The notes beneath the pieces were generated by a model. The model made no database searches. It saw only the letters and a program-made list of their open reading frames with translations, and was not told the DNA's origin. This document shows, in pieces, positions 52,889-61,701 of a stretch of DNA of 64,000 nt (its first letter is position 1; each line of letters starts with the position of its first letter). The position numbers and the translations under genes were made by a program. The DNA comes from Tepidamorphaceae bacterium (lineage in GTDB: Bacteria; Pseudomonadota; Alphaproteobacteria; Rhizobiales; JAKSCL01), in the NCBI GenBank assembly GCA_028289445.1, contig JANQPO010000011.1, forward strand, positions 62,001 to 126,000. The letters are read 5' to 3'.

Positions 52889-54391
52889 ATGACGACATTG
52901 AACAGATGCCGCCGCAATCGGCCGGTCCGCGTGGCTGCCCTTGCTTTCGTCGCGGCGCTTGCTGTTGCGACGGTCGATATCGCGACCCTTGGCCCGCGGC
53001 AGGCGGCTGCTCACGATGGCCCAGACTCCGTTGCCGACCTCGCCGAAGGGCTGCTCGACGCCGTGGTCAACATCTCCACGGCGCAAACCGTGTCCGGATC
53101 GCAGCGCATCCCCATGCCTCAGGTGCCGCCCGGTTCGCCCTTTGAGGAGTTCTTCGAAGAGTTCTTCAATGATCAAGAGGGCGATCGCAATCGCTCGCCG
53201 CGGCGCGTCAATTCCCTGGGCTCCGGCTTCGTTATCGATCCGGACGGCATCATCGTCACCAACAACCATGTGATCGCCGAAGCCGATGAGATCACCGCGA
53301 ACTTCAGCGATGGCCGCAAGTTAAAGGCAGAGGTGATTGGCCGCGACGCTAAGACCGATATCGCGGTCTTGCGGGTGGAGTCCGACACGCCGCTTAAGGC
53401 CCTTGATCTCGGCGACTCCTCCGACCTTCGAGTGGGTGACTGGGTGATGGCGATCGGCAATCCCTTCGGCCTCGGCGGCACCGTGACCGTCGGCATCGTC
53501 TCGGCCATGAACCGCGATATTGGGTCGGGCCCCTACGACGCCTTTATCCAAACCGATGCGTCGATCAACCGGGGCAATTCCGGTGGTCCGCTGTTCAACA
53601 AAGAAGGCGAGGTTGTCGGCATCAACACGGCGATCATTTCGCCGTCGGGCGGTTCGATCGGCATTGGCTTTTCCATCCCCGCCAACATGGCGAGGAATGT
53701 GATCTTCCAGTTGCGCGAGTTCGGCGAAACCCGGCGCGGCTGGCTTGGTGTGCGCATTCAGTCGGTCACCGAAGAGATCGCCGAAAGCCTGGGCATGGAT
53801 GAGCCAAAGGGCGCACTGGTTGCCGGCGTCAACGAGGACGGCCCGGCGAAGTCGGCCGGCATCGAGCCCGGCGACGTGGTCTTGACGTTTGACGGCACCG
53901 ACGTTCCCGAAATGCGCGACCTGCCGCGCATCGTTGCTGACACGCCGATCGGCGAGACCGTCGACGTGGTCTTGTTGCGCAAGGGCGAGGAGGTCAACGT
54001 CAAAGTGGTTATCGGGCGCTTGCCAGAGGATGAGGCACAGCTTGCCTCGGCGCCTGCGGGTGAGGATGCCGAAGAAAAGAACATCAAATCGGCACTCGGC
54101 CTTGAATTGTCGGCGCTGACCGACGGATTGCGCGACGAGTACGAGATCTCCGAGGATGTCGATGGTGTCATCATCACCGATGTCGAAGATGGATCGCCTG
54201 CGTCGGAGAAACGCATTGCCAAGGGCGAAGTGATCGTCGAGGTCGCGCAGGAGAATGTGAGAGCGCCCGCCGACGTGTTGGAGCGGATCGACGAACTGCG
54301 CGACCAGAATCGCAAATCTGTGCTGCTGTTGCTTGCCAATGCGCAAGGCGAGTTGCGCTTCGTCGCGCTTAGGATCGAGGACGACGAGTAG
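52889..54391 (+). CDS. Do-family (DegP/HtrA) serine endoprotease
   Basis: A 500-residue periplasmic protease-chaperone. The signal sequence is at about 15-41 and the trypsin-like domain carries the triad His127 (NNHVIA), Asp157 (KTDIAVL) and Ser231 (RGNSGGPLF). Two PDZ domains follow (about 300-390 and 410-495). The acidic FEEFFEEFF segment before the protease core is common in alphaproteobacterial Do proteases. ATG 52889 follows GAGGTGGAGA. Placement after hflKC-DUF2065 indicates a membrane quality-control operon. Confidence 0.94.
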   Translation: MTTLNRCRRNRPVRVAALAFVAALAVATVDIATLGPRQAAAHDGPDSVADLAEGLLDAVVNISTAQTVSGSQRIPMPQVPPGSPFEEFFEEFFNDQEGDRNRSPRRVNSLGSGFVIDPDGIIVTNNHVIAEADEITANFSDGRKLKAEVIGRDAKTDIAVLRVESDTPLKALDLGDSSDLRVGDWVMAIGNPFGLGGTVTVGIVSAMNRDIGSGPYDAFIQTDASINRGNSGGPLFNKEGEVVGINTAIISPSGGSIGIGFSIPANMARNVIFQLREFGETRRGWLGVRIQSVTEEIAESLGMDEPKGALVAGVNEDGPAKSAGIEPGDVVLTFDGTDVPEMRDLPRIVADTPIGETVDVVLLRKGEEVNVKVVIGRLPEDEAQLASAPAGEDAEEKNIKSALGLELSALTDGLRDEYEISEDVDGVIITDVEDGSPASEKRIAKGEVIVEVAQENVRAPADVLERIDELRDQNRKSVLLLLANAQGELRFVALRIEDDE

Positions 54392-54413
54392 GTCTCTCCA
54401 CCAGCGGACTTTG

Positions 54414-54438
54414 AAAGGCGGCTTCGGCCGCCTTTCTT
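54414..54438. terminator. Terminator between degP-like and serB genes
   Basis: AAAGGCGGC (54414-54422), loop TTCG, GCCGCCTTT (54427-54435), then CTT. The A/T flanks on both sides make it usable in both directions for the convergent genes. Confidence 0.8.
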
Positions 54439-55345
54439 ATGCGGCGAACTCTGCGCGCGTAAAGCCTTGGAGGTAGAGCAGCGCGGTCAGGTCGCCATGA
54501 TCGATCCGAACGTCGGCCGCCTCGGCCACGGCCGGCTTGGCACGGAAGGCCACCCCGGTGCCGGCCAAATCGATCATGGCAAGATCGTTGGCGCCGTCGC
54601 CGACAGCAAGGGCCTGTTCCCGCATCAGCGCATGGCCGCGCAAAAGATCGCGCAGTGTTTCGCGCTTGGCTTCCTGGCCGAGGATCGGTTCTGCGACCGT
54701 GCCGTCGAGCACATCGCCGTCGAAATTAAGCTCATTGGCGTGGTTCATGTGGAACCCGATCGCCTTGGCGACACGCGCTGTGAACAGCGTGAAGCCACCG
54801 GACACCAGCGCCGTATAGGCGCCGGCGGCACGCATGGTCCGCACCAGAACCTGAGCGCCCGGCGTGATCGTAATGCGGTCGTCGGCGATGCGCTCGATTT
54901 CGGCGCGGGCGAGCCCCTTAAGCAGCGCCACGCGCTCGCGCACCGCCGGTGCGAATTCAATCTCGCCGCGCATGGCGCGCTCCGTGATCGCAGCCACCTG
55001 CGGCTTCAAGCCAAGGGCATCGGCCAGCTCATCGATGCATTCCTGCTCGATCATGGTGGAATCCATGTCGGCGATCAAAAGATGCTTGTGGCGATGATCG
55101 ACGGGGATGAGCGCCGCATCGACCGGCCGGTCGCCAACCAGATCACGGATCTCGCGCAAGAGATGGTCGCGTGCCTCGTCAAGGCGACTGACGGGCAGAT
55201 TTTCAACCTCCATCTCGTAGGCTTCGCGCGGGCAAAGCCAGCGGCCCATGCCTGGCCACCGCAAATGGGTGTGCAGGCTTTCAATCAAGTCTTTGGTGAT
55301 TGCAGCCGCGCCAGGCTTTGAAATAAGGACGCAAACATGCTGCAT
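54437..55345 (-). CDS. serB: Phosphoserine phosphatase
   Basis: A 302-residue HAD-family enzyme, the last step of serine synthesis. An amino-terminal ACT-like region (about 1-80) precedes the HAD core: DMDSTMIEQECIDELA (nucleophile and acid Asp), SGGFTLFT, and GDGANDLAMI. ATG 55345 is chosen; a longer frame would overlap miaA. The ribosome site is weak. The start is only 29 bp from the divergent miaA start. Confidence 0.94.
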   Translation of the reverse strand: MQHVCVLISKPGAAAITKDLIESLHTHLRWPGMGRWLCPREAYEMEVENLPVSRLDEARDHLLREIRDLVGDRPVDAALIPVDHRHKHLLIADMDSTMIEQECIDELADALGLKPQVAAITERAMRGEIEFAPAVRERVALLKGLARAEIERIADDRITITPGAQVLVRTMRAAGAYTALVSGGFTLFTARVAKAIGFHMNHANELNFDGDVLDGTVAEPILGQEAKRETLRDLLRGHALMREQALAVGDGANDLAMIDLAGTGVAFRAKPAVAEAADVRIDHGDLTALLYLQGFTRAEFAA

Positions 55346-55374
55346 GGCGGGGACCGGGACTAGGGCGCGAAAAA

Positions 55375-56292
55375 ATGGCCGATATCGACGCAATCCTTAT
55401 TGCAGGGCCAACGGCCAGCGGCAAGTCGGCGCTGGCGATCGACGTCGCGACCCACCATGGCGGCATCATCATCAATGCCGATTCCATGCAGGTCTATCAG
55501 GATTTGTGCATCCTGACCGCGCGGCCAACGCCGTCGGAAGAGGCGCAGGCGCCACATTCGCTCTACGGTCATATCGATGGCGCAGCGCCGTACTCAGTCG
55601 GCCACTGGCTGGCGGAAGCGGAGGCCGCGATCGCGGCAGCGCTGGCCGAGGACAGGCTGCCGGTCTTCGTCGGCGGCACGGGTCTCTACTTCAAAGGGTT
55701 GCTTGAGGGGGTTTCGCCGATCCCCGACATACCGGATGCGATCCGGACGAAGTGGCGTCGGCGGGGCGAAGGCGAGGACATCTCCCAACTTCATCGCGAA
55801 TTGATGGCGCGCGACCCGAAAACCGCGGCAACCTTGCGGTCGACCGACTCTCAACGGATTGTGCGGGCCTTGGAGGTGTTCGAGGCAACAGGCCGGCCGC
55901 TGGTGGACTGGCAAGCCGAGAAGGGTCACCCATTCCTCGATGTCGAACGCGTCGAGCGTGTTTTTCTCGATCCGGACCGTGACTGGCTCTATGACCGGAT
56001 CAACCGGCGGTTCGACCGGATGATCGCCGAGGGCGCCCTTGATGAAGTGGAAACGCTTATGAAGCGCGATCTGCCGCCCGATCAGCCGATTCTGCGCGCA
56101 CATGGCGTACCGCACCTTTCGCGCTATTTGTCCGGCGAGCTGGATCTGGCCACCGCTCTTGAGCGCGGTAAAGCCGACGTCCGGCATTACGCCAAGAGGC
56201 AGAAAACCTGGTTTCGACACCAAATGGAGGGGTGGCGTGCCGTCGAGCCCGCTACCGCTCGCCAAAGTCTCCGTCTTTCGCCGACGACATAA
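55375..56292 (+). CDS. miaA: tRNA dimethylallyltransferase
   Basis: A 305-residue enzyme adding the isopentenyl group to A37 of tRNAs reading UNN codons. Motifs are the P-loop GPTASGKSALA (about 10-20), INADSMQVYQDL, the FVGGTGLYFKGLLEG region and AKRQKTWFRHQ. ATG 55375. Divergent from serB with a tiny gap. Confidence 0.95.
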   Translation: MADIDAILIAGPTASGKSALAIDVATHHGGIIINADSMQVYQDLCILTARPTPSEEAQAPHSLYGHIDGAAPYSVGHWLAEAEAAIAAALAEDRLPVFVGGTGLYFKGLLEGVSPIPDIPDAIRTKWRRRGEGEDISQLHRELMARDPKTAATLRSTDSQRIVRALEVFEATGRPLVDWQAEKGHPFLDVERVERVFLDPDRDWLYDRINRRFDRMIAEGALDEVETLMKRDLPPDQPILRAHGVPHLSRYLSGELDLATALERGKADVRHYAKRQKTWFRHQMEGWRAVEPATARQSLRLSPTT

Positions 56293-56387
56293 GCGCTGCC
56301 GCAACCGATCCTTAACGCTGTTCGCTTAACCTATCGGCAAGCATAACGCTGCGGGTGGTGTCCGGAACCCATGCGGTGTCGTTGACC

Positions 56388-56422
56388 ACCCATAGTGTCC
56401 CATGTTATCCCATACTGTCCCA
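56388..56422. promoter_or_regulatory. MraZ-type operator: four TGGG boxes at 10-bp period
   Basis: Read on the minus strand, TGGGT/A pentamers occur at 56388-56392, 56398-56402, 56408-56412 and 56418-56422, each separated by exactly 5 bp. TGGG repeats with 5-bp spacing are the known MraZ-binding pattern in E. coli. They overlap a possible -35 (TTGACC, 56382-56387) and lie 123 bp upstream of mraZ, so autoregulation of the cell-wall cluster is likely. The rest of 56293-56387 has no clear element. Confidence 0.75.
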
Positions 56423-56464
56423 TAAACGCTTGACCTCCAACGTTTGCGGGACCGGGTCCGCCGG

Positions 56465-56500
56465 GGGGCGCCGCAATCTGCGGCGGAGATTGCGGGCCCC
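56465..56500 (+). promoter_or_regulatory. mraZ leader hairpin
   Basis: CCGCAATCT (56471-56479) pairs with AGATTGCGG (56487-56495) around a 7-nt loop. GGGGC (56465-56469) / GCCCC (56496-56500) extend the stem past a single bulged G. There is no T-run. It sits 45 nt before the mraZ start, in the likely 5' UTR. Confidence 0.55.
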
Positions 56501-56544
56501 TCGGGCAAGGAAATGTAGCCGCGTACCCGGCCAAGAGGGGATGA

Positions 56545-57009
56545 ATGGACCAGTTCGTGTCCAACTTTACCAATCGGATCGACGCCAAGGGTCGCGTGTC
56601 CGTTCCGGCCCCCTTTCGCGCCGTTCTTGCTGCTCAGGGCTTCGACGGCGTCTACTGCTATCCCTCGCTCGACACGGCGGCGGTTGAGGCTGGCGGTCGC
56701 CCGCTAATCGATGCGATCCAAGGCCTCATCGACGCCCTCGTTCCCTATTCCGACGAGCGCAATCAGCTGGCGCACGTGCTTTTGGGCGACGGGGTCACGC
56801 TATCCATCGATGCTGACGGCCGGGTCACGCTGCCAGACGGCTTGCGCGCCCATGCGGGTCTCGCCGGCGAAGTCACCTTTGTCGGCGTCGGTGACAAGTT
56901 CTTTATGTGGTCGCCGGAGCGCTATGCCGAATACCGCGCCGATGCGCGAGCCAAAGCACGGGACCTGAAGGCCTTGTTGGGCGCCAAGCGGGCTGGGGAG
57001 GGCGCGTGA
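56545..57009 (+). CDS. mraZ: Transcriptional regulator MraZ
   Basis: A 154-residue protein with two SpoVT/AbrB-like MraZ domains: [19 protein letters not shown] (about 10-28) and [20 protein letters not shown] (about 88-107). It binds TGGG repeats upstream of its own gene and represses the dcw cluster (known in E. coli). ATG 56545 with GAGGGG upstream. Its stop overlaps rsmH by one base (TGATG). Confidence 0.95.
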   Translation: MDQFVSNFTNRIDAKGRVSVPAPFRAVLAAQGFDGVYCYPSLDTAAVEAGGRPLIDAIQGLIDALVPYSDERNQLAHVLLGDGVTLSIDADGRVTLPDGLRAHAGLAGEVTFVGVGDKFFMWSPERYAEYRADARAKARDLKALLGAKRAGEGA

Positions 57010-58001
57010 TGAGCACGCCGCACATTCCCGTCCTTCTCGATACGGTGCTCGACCTTCTCAAGCCGGTCGATGGCGAAACCTATATCGACGGCACATACGG
57101 CGCCGGTGGCTACTCTCGCGCGATCCTAGACGCGGCGAACTGTCGAGTGATCGGCATCGACCGCGATCCAATCGCGCTATCCCTTGGTGCTGAAGATGCA
57201 GTGCGGTTTTCCGGCCGACTTAAGCTGGAAGCTGGGCGGTTTTCTCAAATGGACGAGATCGCCGCCATGCCGGTCCAAGGCGTCATCCTGGATATCGGCG
57301 TCTCGTCCATGCAACTGGACGACGCGTCGCGCGGTTTCTCCTTCCGGTTCGACGGCCCGCTCGACATGCGCATGGCGCCGCAAGGGATAAGCGCTGCCGA
57401 CGTCGTCAATCAGGCCGATGAGAAGACATTGGCGCGGATCTTCGCGGCCTATGGCGAGGAGCGTCACGCGCGGGCCATCGCCAAGCGGATCGTCACCCAG
57501 CGAACGGAGGCGCAGTTCGAGACAACGCGCGATCTCGCCGATCTCTTGGAAGCCGCCTCGCCGCGCCGCCGTCCTGGCGACATTCATCCAGCGACCCGCG
57601 TCTTTCAGGCCCTGCGCATCGCGGTCAACAGCGAACTGGAGGAATTGGCCCTTGGCCTTGAAGCCGCCGAACGGGTGCTTGAAGAAGGCGGGCGTCTCGT
57701 TGTCGTGACCTTCCATTCGCTGGAGGACCGCATCGTCAAGCGCTTCTTGCGCGATGCTGCCGAAACACCCGCTGGATCGCGCCACCAACCAGACGTCGCT
57801 AAGGCACCGGCCCGCTTTGTCGGCCTGACCAAGAAAGCCCGCACACCGGATGCCACTGAGACTGCCGCCAATCCACGCGCCCGCTCCGCCAAACTGCGCG
57901 CTGCGCTGCGCACCGGTGCTCCCGCGCGTGGCGCCGGCGATGCGGTCTGGCGGCTCGCTCATCCGGTGCCGCTCGATCTGGCCGAGGGAGCTGCCCGATG
58001 A
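57009..58001 (+). CDS. rsmH: 16S rRNA (cytosine(1402)-N4)-methyltransferase
   Basis: A 330-residue SAM-dependent methyltransferase (MraW). It has [31 protein letters not shown] (SAM motif), [18 protein letters not shown] and [15 protein letters not shown], then [20 protein letters not shown] 57009 overlaps the mraZ stop; a GTG at 57006 is also in frame. 4-bp overlap with ftsL. Confidence 0.95.
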   Translation: MSTPHIPVLLDTVLDLLKPVDGETYIDGTYGAGGYSRAILDAANCRVIGIDRDPIALSLGAEDAVRFSGRLKLEAGRFSQMDEIAAMPVQGVILDIGVSSMQLDDASRGFSFRFDGPLDMRMAPQGISAADVVNQADEKTLARIFAAYGEERHARAIAKRIVTQRTEAQFETTRDLADLLEAASPRRRPGDIHPATRVFQALRIAVNSELEELALGLEAAERVLEEGGRLVVVTFHSLEDRIVKRFLRDAAETPAGSRHQPDVAKAPARFVGLTKKARTPDATETAANPRARSAKLRAALRTGAPARGAGDAVWRLAHPVPLDLAEGAAR

Positions 58002-58342
58002 CTCGCTTGTTCACGCTGCTTGGCATTGTCATCGCTCTGTCGGCGGCCGTCGGTCTTTACAAGGTCAAGATGCGGACGGCTGAACTGGGCGATCAGATGC
58101 GCGCCGTCAGCCGCGAGATCGCCCGCGAGGAAGAGGCGATCTCGGTGCTTAAGGCCGAATGGAGCCTGTTGAACCAACCCGACCGTTTGCAGGCCTTGGC
58201 CGAACGTTATCTGGACCTGCAACCGATCGAAATCGGCCAGATCATTCGCGTCAGCGGCCTTGCCGATGACGCCACGACAGAGCCGGACTTCAGTCCGATC
58301 GCCGATGACGATGCACCCTCAATCGTAGCCGCAACCGATTAG
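57998..58342 (+). CDS. ftsL: Cell division protein FtsL
   Basis: A 114-residue bitopic protein with one TM (about 3-22), then a coiled coil (about 25-75, with heptad-like [22 protein letters not shown]) and an acidic tail. The position between rsmH and ftsI, the overlap with rsmH and the [12 protein letters not shown] motif identify it as FtsL. It recruits FtsI/FtsW via FtsB and FtsQ. Confidence 0.9.
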   Translation: MTRLFTLLGIVIALSAAVGLYKVKMRTAELGDQMRAVSREIAREEEAISVLKAEWSLLNQPDRLQALAERYLDLQPIEIGQIIRVSGLADDATTEPDFSPIADDDAPSIVAATD

Positions 58343-58359
58343 CCCGTATCGAGTTCCCA

Positions 58360-60096
58360 ATGATCCCCACCGCCCGAACCCCCGTCCGCACAGCCGCCTC
58401 TCTTGATCGTGGCAAGCCGGCTCGCAGTCGAAACACTCAGCGCAAGCGGGCCGATACGGGCAAGGCGCGGCTGGCGGTGGCGGCGCTGTCGTTTCTGGTG
58501 ATTTACGCGGTGATCGGTGCGCGTCTTGTCACCTACGCCATGGAGTCCGATGTCAGAGTGGCGTCCGGTCACACGGGCGATCGAGCGATCGCCGCCGCGC
58601 GGCCCGATCTGACCGATCGCAACGGCCATATTCTTGCGACCGATCTGGTATCGCCGTCGCTCTACGCAGAACCGCACCGCATTATCAACCTTGATGATGC
58701 GGTCGAGAAGCTCAACGCTGTCCTGCCGGAACTGGAGATTGCAGAGCTGCGCGCCAAGCTGGACAGCAAGCGCAAATTCGTTTGGCTCAAGCGCGAGCTG
58801 ACACCGCGGCAGGAAGCCGACGTTCACAGCCTCGGACTTCCAGGCGTCGGGTTTCGCCGCGAGAACCGGCGAGTCTACCCCAGTGGCCGGATCGCCGCGC
58901 ATGTCGTCGGCCACGTCAATGTCGACAATCGCGGGACCGCCGGGATCGAGAAGTTTCTGGACGACCGGGGATTGGCGGAGCTGCACGGCATGGGCTTTGC
59001 GCTCGACCGGGCACAAAAGCCCGTGCCGTTGTCGATCGATCTTCGTGTCCAGCATGCCCTGCGCGATGAGCTGGTGATGGCGATGGAGAAATTCAGCGCG
59101 ATTGCCGCGTCCGGCATTCTTATGAATGTCCACACGGGTGAGATCGTCGGCATGGTGTCGCTGCCGGACTACGATCCGAACCAGCCGGAAACGGCGTTGG
59201 AACCGGAAGCCATCAACCGCATGACCACCGGCGTCTACGAGATGGGGTCTACCTTTAAGGCCTTCACCGTGGCGATGGCGCTGGATACCGGCCGCATCAC
59301 CCTGGAAGATCGCTACGACGCACGGCGTCCGCTGCGCGTGGCCCGCTTCACCATCAACGATTTTCACGCCCAGCGCCGTATTTTGACCGTACCTGAGATC
59401 TTCGTGCATTCGTCGAACATCGGTACGGCGCGCATGGCGCTCGATGTCGGCATCGACGGCCAGAAGGAATTCCTGCGTCGCATCGGCATGCTCGACCGGC
59501 TGGAGACCGAACTGCCGGAGAATGCGCAGCCGCTTTATCCGAAGAAGTGGAAGCAACTCAACGCGATGACGATCTCCTTCGGCCACGGCATTTCGATCGC
59601 GCCGATCCAGATGGCAGCGGCGGCGAGCGCATTGGTCAACGGCGGTTACTACCATACGCCGACATTCCTGCCGCGCGACCGAGATGCGGCGAGGGCGCTC
59701 GCCAAGCCGGTGCTGAAGCCGGAGACCAGCGACGCCATGCGGTATCTCATGCGCCTCAATGTTGAGCGGGGTACGGCCCGCAAGGCGGACCGGTCCGGTT
59801 ATCGTATTGGCGGCAAGACCGGCACGGCGGAAAAGGTCGTCAATGGCCGCTATGCCCGCAATAAGCTGATGACGTCGTTCCTTGGCACATTTCCGGCCGA
59901 TGATCCGCAATATGTGCTTCTTGTCATTCTCGACGAGCCGAAAGGCTTGAAGGAAACGCATGGCTATGCCACGTCGGGCTGGAACGCCGCGCCGACGGCG
60001 GGCAATGTCGTCGCACGGGTCGCACCGCTCCTTGGTGTGCTGCCGAAGATCGACCAGGGCGAGCCCGCCGAAAGCGCCATATTTGTGTCCTATTGA
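58360..60096 (+). CDS. ftsI: Peptidoglycan D,D-transpeptidase FtsI (PBP3)
   Basis: A 578-residue septal transpeptidase. It has a basic cytoplasmic tail, a TM at about 39-60 and a PBP dimerisation domain with RPDLTDRNGHILATDL. The transpeptidase domain carries Ser297-x-x-Lys300 (GSTFK), Ser351-Ser-Asn353 and Lys486-Thr-Gly (KTGTAEK). ATG 58360, 17 bp after ftsL. The 144-bp gap before murE has no clear promoter but contains a GTTAACC sequence. Confidence 0.96.
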   Translation: MIPTARTPVRTAASLDRGKPARSRNTQRKRADTGKARLAVAALSFLVIYAVIGARLVTYAMESDVRVASGHTGDRAIAAARPDLTDRNGHILATDLVSPSLYAEPHRIINLDDAVEKLNAVLPELEIAELRAKLDSKRKFVWLKRELTPRQEADVHSLGLPGVGFRRENRRVYPSGRIAAHVVGHVNVDNRGTAGIEKFLDDRGLAELHGMGFALDRAQKPVPLSIDLRVQHALRDELVMAMEKFSAIAASGILMNVHTGEIVGMVSLPDYDPNQPETALEPEAINRMTTGVYEMGSTFKAFTVAMALDTGRITLEDRYDARRPLRVARFTINDFHAQRRILTVPEIFVHSSNIGTARMALDVGIDGQKEFLRRIGMLDRLETELPENAQPLYPKKWKQLNAMTISFGHGISIAPIQMAAAASALVNGGYYHTPTFLPRDRDAARALAKPVLKPETSDAMRYLMRLNVERGTARKADRSGYRIGGKTGTAEKVVNGRYARNKLMTSFLGTFPADDPQYVLLVILDEPKGLKETHGYATSGWNAAPTAGNVVARVAPLLGVLPKIDQGEPAESAIFVSY

Positions 60097-60240
60097 CCGC
60101 CGAAACCGGGCGAAGGGGTGCCTGGGGCGGTTGTGTGGAACGCAGGTAAGAACGTGAGGCGCGGGGGTGCTTGTTCATCACGCGTTAACCATGCCGGACT
60201 ACGCACGCAAACTGGAGACTGACGGGAATACGCCAGCGCG

Positions 60241-61701
60241 ATGTTGCTATCTGAGCTCTGCGACGGCCTTTGCGCGGTCCCGGAATTGGCGCGAACACGC
60301 CAGGTCACCGGGCTGACGGCAGACAGTCGCGCAGTCGAGCCGGGCTTCGTCTTCGCGGCCTTTAGGGGCAGCCGCACCGATGGCGCGATCTTTATCCCAG
60401 ATGCGGTCGCAGCGGGGGCGGTGGCGATCCTTTCCGACGCCTATCCGACATTCGATCCCGGCGCCGATATTGCATGTCTGATCGCTGACGATCCACGCCG
60501 AACGCTGGCACTCATGGCGGCGCGGTTTCATATACCGCAGCCCGAAACAATGGTCGCCGTCACCGGAACCGCAGGCAAGACGTCGGTTGCGGCCTTCACC
60601 AGGCAGATTTTCGAGGCCGCCGGGCACAAGGCCGCCAGTCTTGGGACACTGGGCGTTACCGTTGGCGACGCGACCCGCTATGGCAACCTGACGACGCCTG
60701 ATCCTGTCAAACTGCAAACGATTTTGAATGAACTCGCCGCCGATGGCATCACGCATGTGGCGATGGAGGCGTCCAGTCACGGTCTGGATCAGCGTCGCCT
60801 CGACGGGGTGAACCTCATCGCCGCCGGGTTCACCAATCTGGGCCGAGACCACCTCGACTACCACGAGTCGATGGACGACTATCTGGCGGCCAAGATGCGC
60901 TTGTTCGACGCGGTTCTGCCGGAAGGCGCGACCGCCGTCGTCAACGCCGACGCCCCCCAAACCGCCTCGGTCATCGCCGCCGCCAGCGCGCGGCAGCAGT
61001 CCGTCATGACCGTCGGTTGGGCTGGCGAAACCCTTCGCGTTTCAGGCATCGAGCGGGATGGCCCCCGCCAGATCGTTTCGCTTGCCGGAGGTTTCGGCAC
61101 GCGGCAAATCACCGTCCCGTTGGCGGGCGAGTTTCAGGTCGCCAATGCCTTGATCGCTGCGGGACTGGCGATCGCGGCCGGTGTTGATGCGGATACGGTG
61201 TTTGAGGCAATCGGAAACCTGGAAGGCGCGCCGGGACGACTGGACCATGTGCTGACCACCGCCGGCGGCGCCGACGTCTATGTCGACTACGCCCATAAAC
61301 CGGAAGCCCTGGAAACAGCGCTGGCCGCGCTTCGTCCGTTCGCAACAGGGCGCCTTATCGTTGTGATCGGTGCCGGCGGCGACCGCGATCCCGGAAAGCG
61401 CCCGCTCATGGGCGCGGCGGCGCATCAGGGAGCCGACCGTGTGATCGTCACGGACGACAATCCGCGCACCGAGGATCCGGCCGCTGTTCGCCGCGCTATC
61501 CTCGACGCCGCGCCTGGCTCAACCGAAATCGGCGATCGCAGAGCGGCGATCGAGGAAGCGGTGCGGTCCGCCGGTGCTGGCGACGTCGTGCTGATTGCCG
61601 GCAAGGGGCACGAGACCGGACAGATCGTCGGCGACCGCACGCTGCCATTCTCCGATCACGGTGCCGTCCGCGACATCTGCGCCGACATGGAAGACGCGTG
61701 A
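60241..61701 (+). CDS. murE: UDP-MurNAc-L-Ala-D-Glu:meso-diaminopimelate ligase
   Basis: A 486-residue Mur ligase. The P-loop is GTAGKTSVAAF, with YGNLTTPDPVKLQ, MEASSHGLDQ, FTNLGRDHLDYH and YVDYAHKPEALE. The DNPR motif (VTDDNPRTEDP) is diagnostic for meso-DAP rather than Lys. ATG 60241. Its stop overlaps murF by one base. Confidence 0.96.
   Translation: MLLSELCDGLCAVPELARTRQVTGLTADSRAVEPGFVFAAFRGSRTDGAIFIPDAVAAGAVAILSDAYPTFDPGADIACLIADDPRRTLALMAARFHIPQPETMVAVTGTAGKTSVAAFTRQIFEAAGHKAASLGTLGVTVGDATRYGNLTTPDPVKLQTILNELAADGITHVAMEASSHGLDQRRLDGVNLIAAGFTNLGRDHLDYHESMDDYLAAKMRLFDAVLPEGATAVVNADAPQTASVIAAASARQQSVMTVGWAGETLRVSGIERDGPRQIVSLAGGFGTRQITVPLAGEFQVANALIAAGLAIAAGVDADTVFEAIGNLEGAPGRLDHVLTTAGGADVYVDYAHKPEALETALAALRPFATGRLIVVIGAGGDRDPGKRPLMGAAAHQGADRVIVTDDNPRTEDPAAVRRAILDAAPGSTEIGDRRAAIEEAVRSAGAGDVVLIAGKGHETGQIVGDRTLPFSDHGAVRDICADMEDA

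Noticed and set aside
56316..56333. TTAA...TTAAC pair before mraZ as a CtrA site
   Set aside because: The spacing between half-sites is 10 bp, not the 7 bp required by the CtrA consensus.
58339..59961. A 540-residue minus-strand open frame opposite ftsI
   Set aside because: FtsI motifs SxxK, SSN and KTG are all on the plus strand in order; the antisense frame has no recognisable domain.
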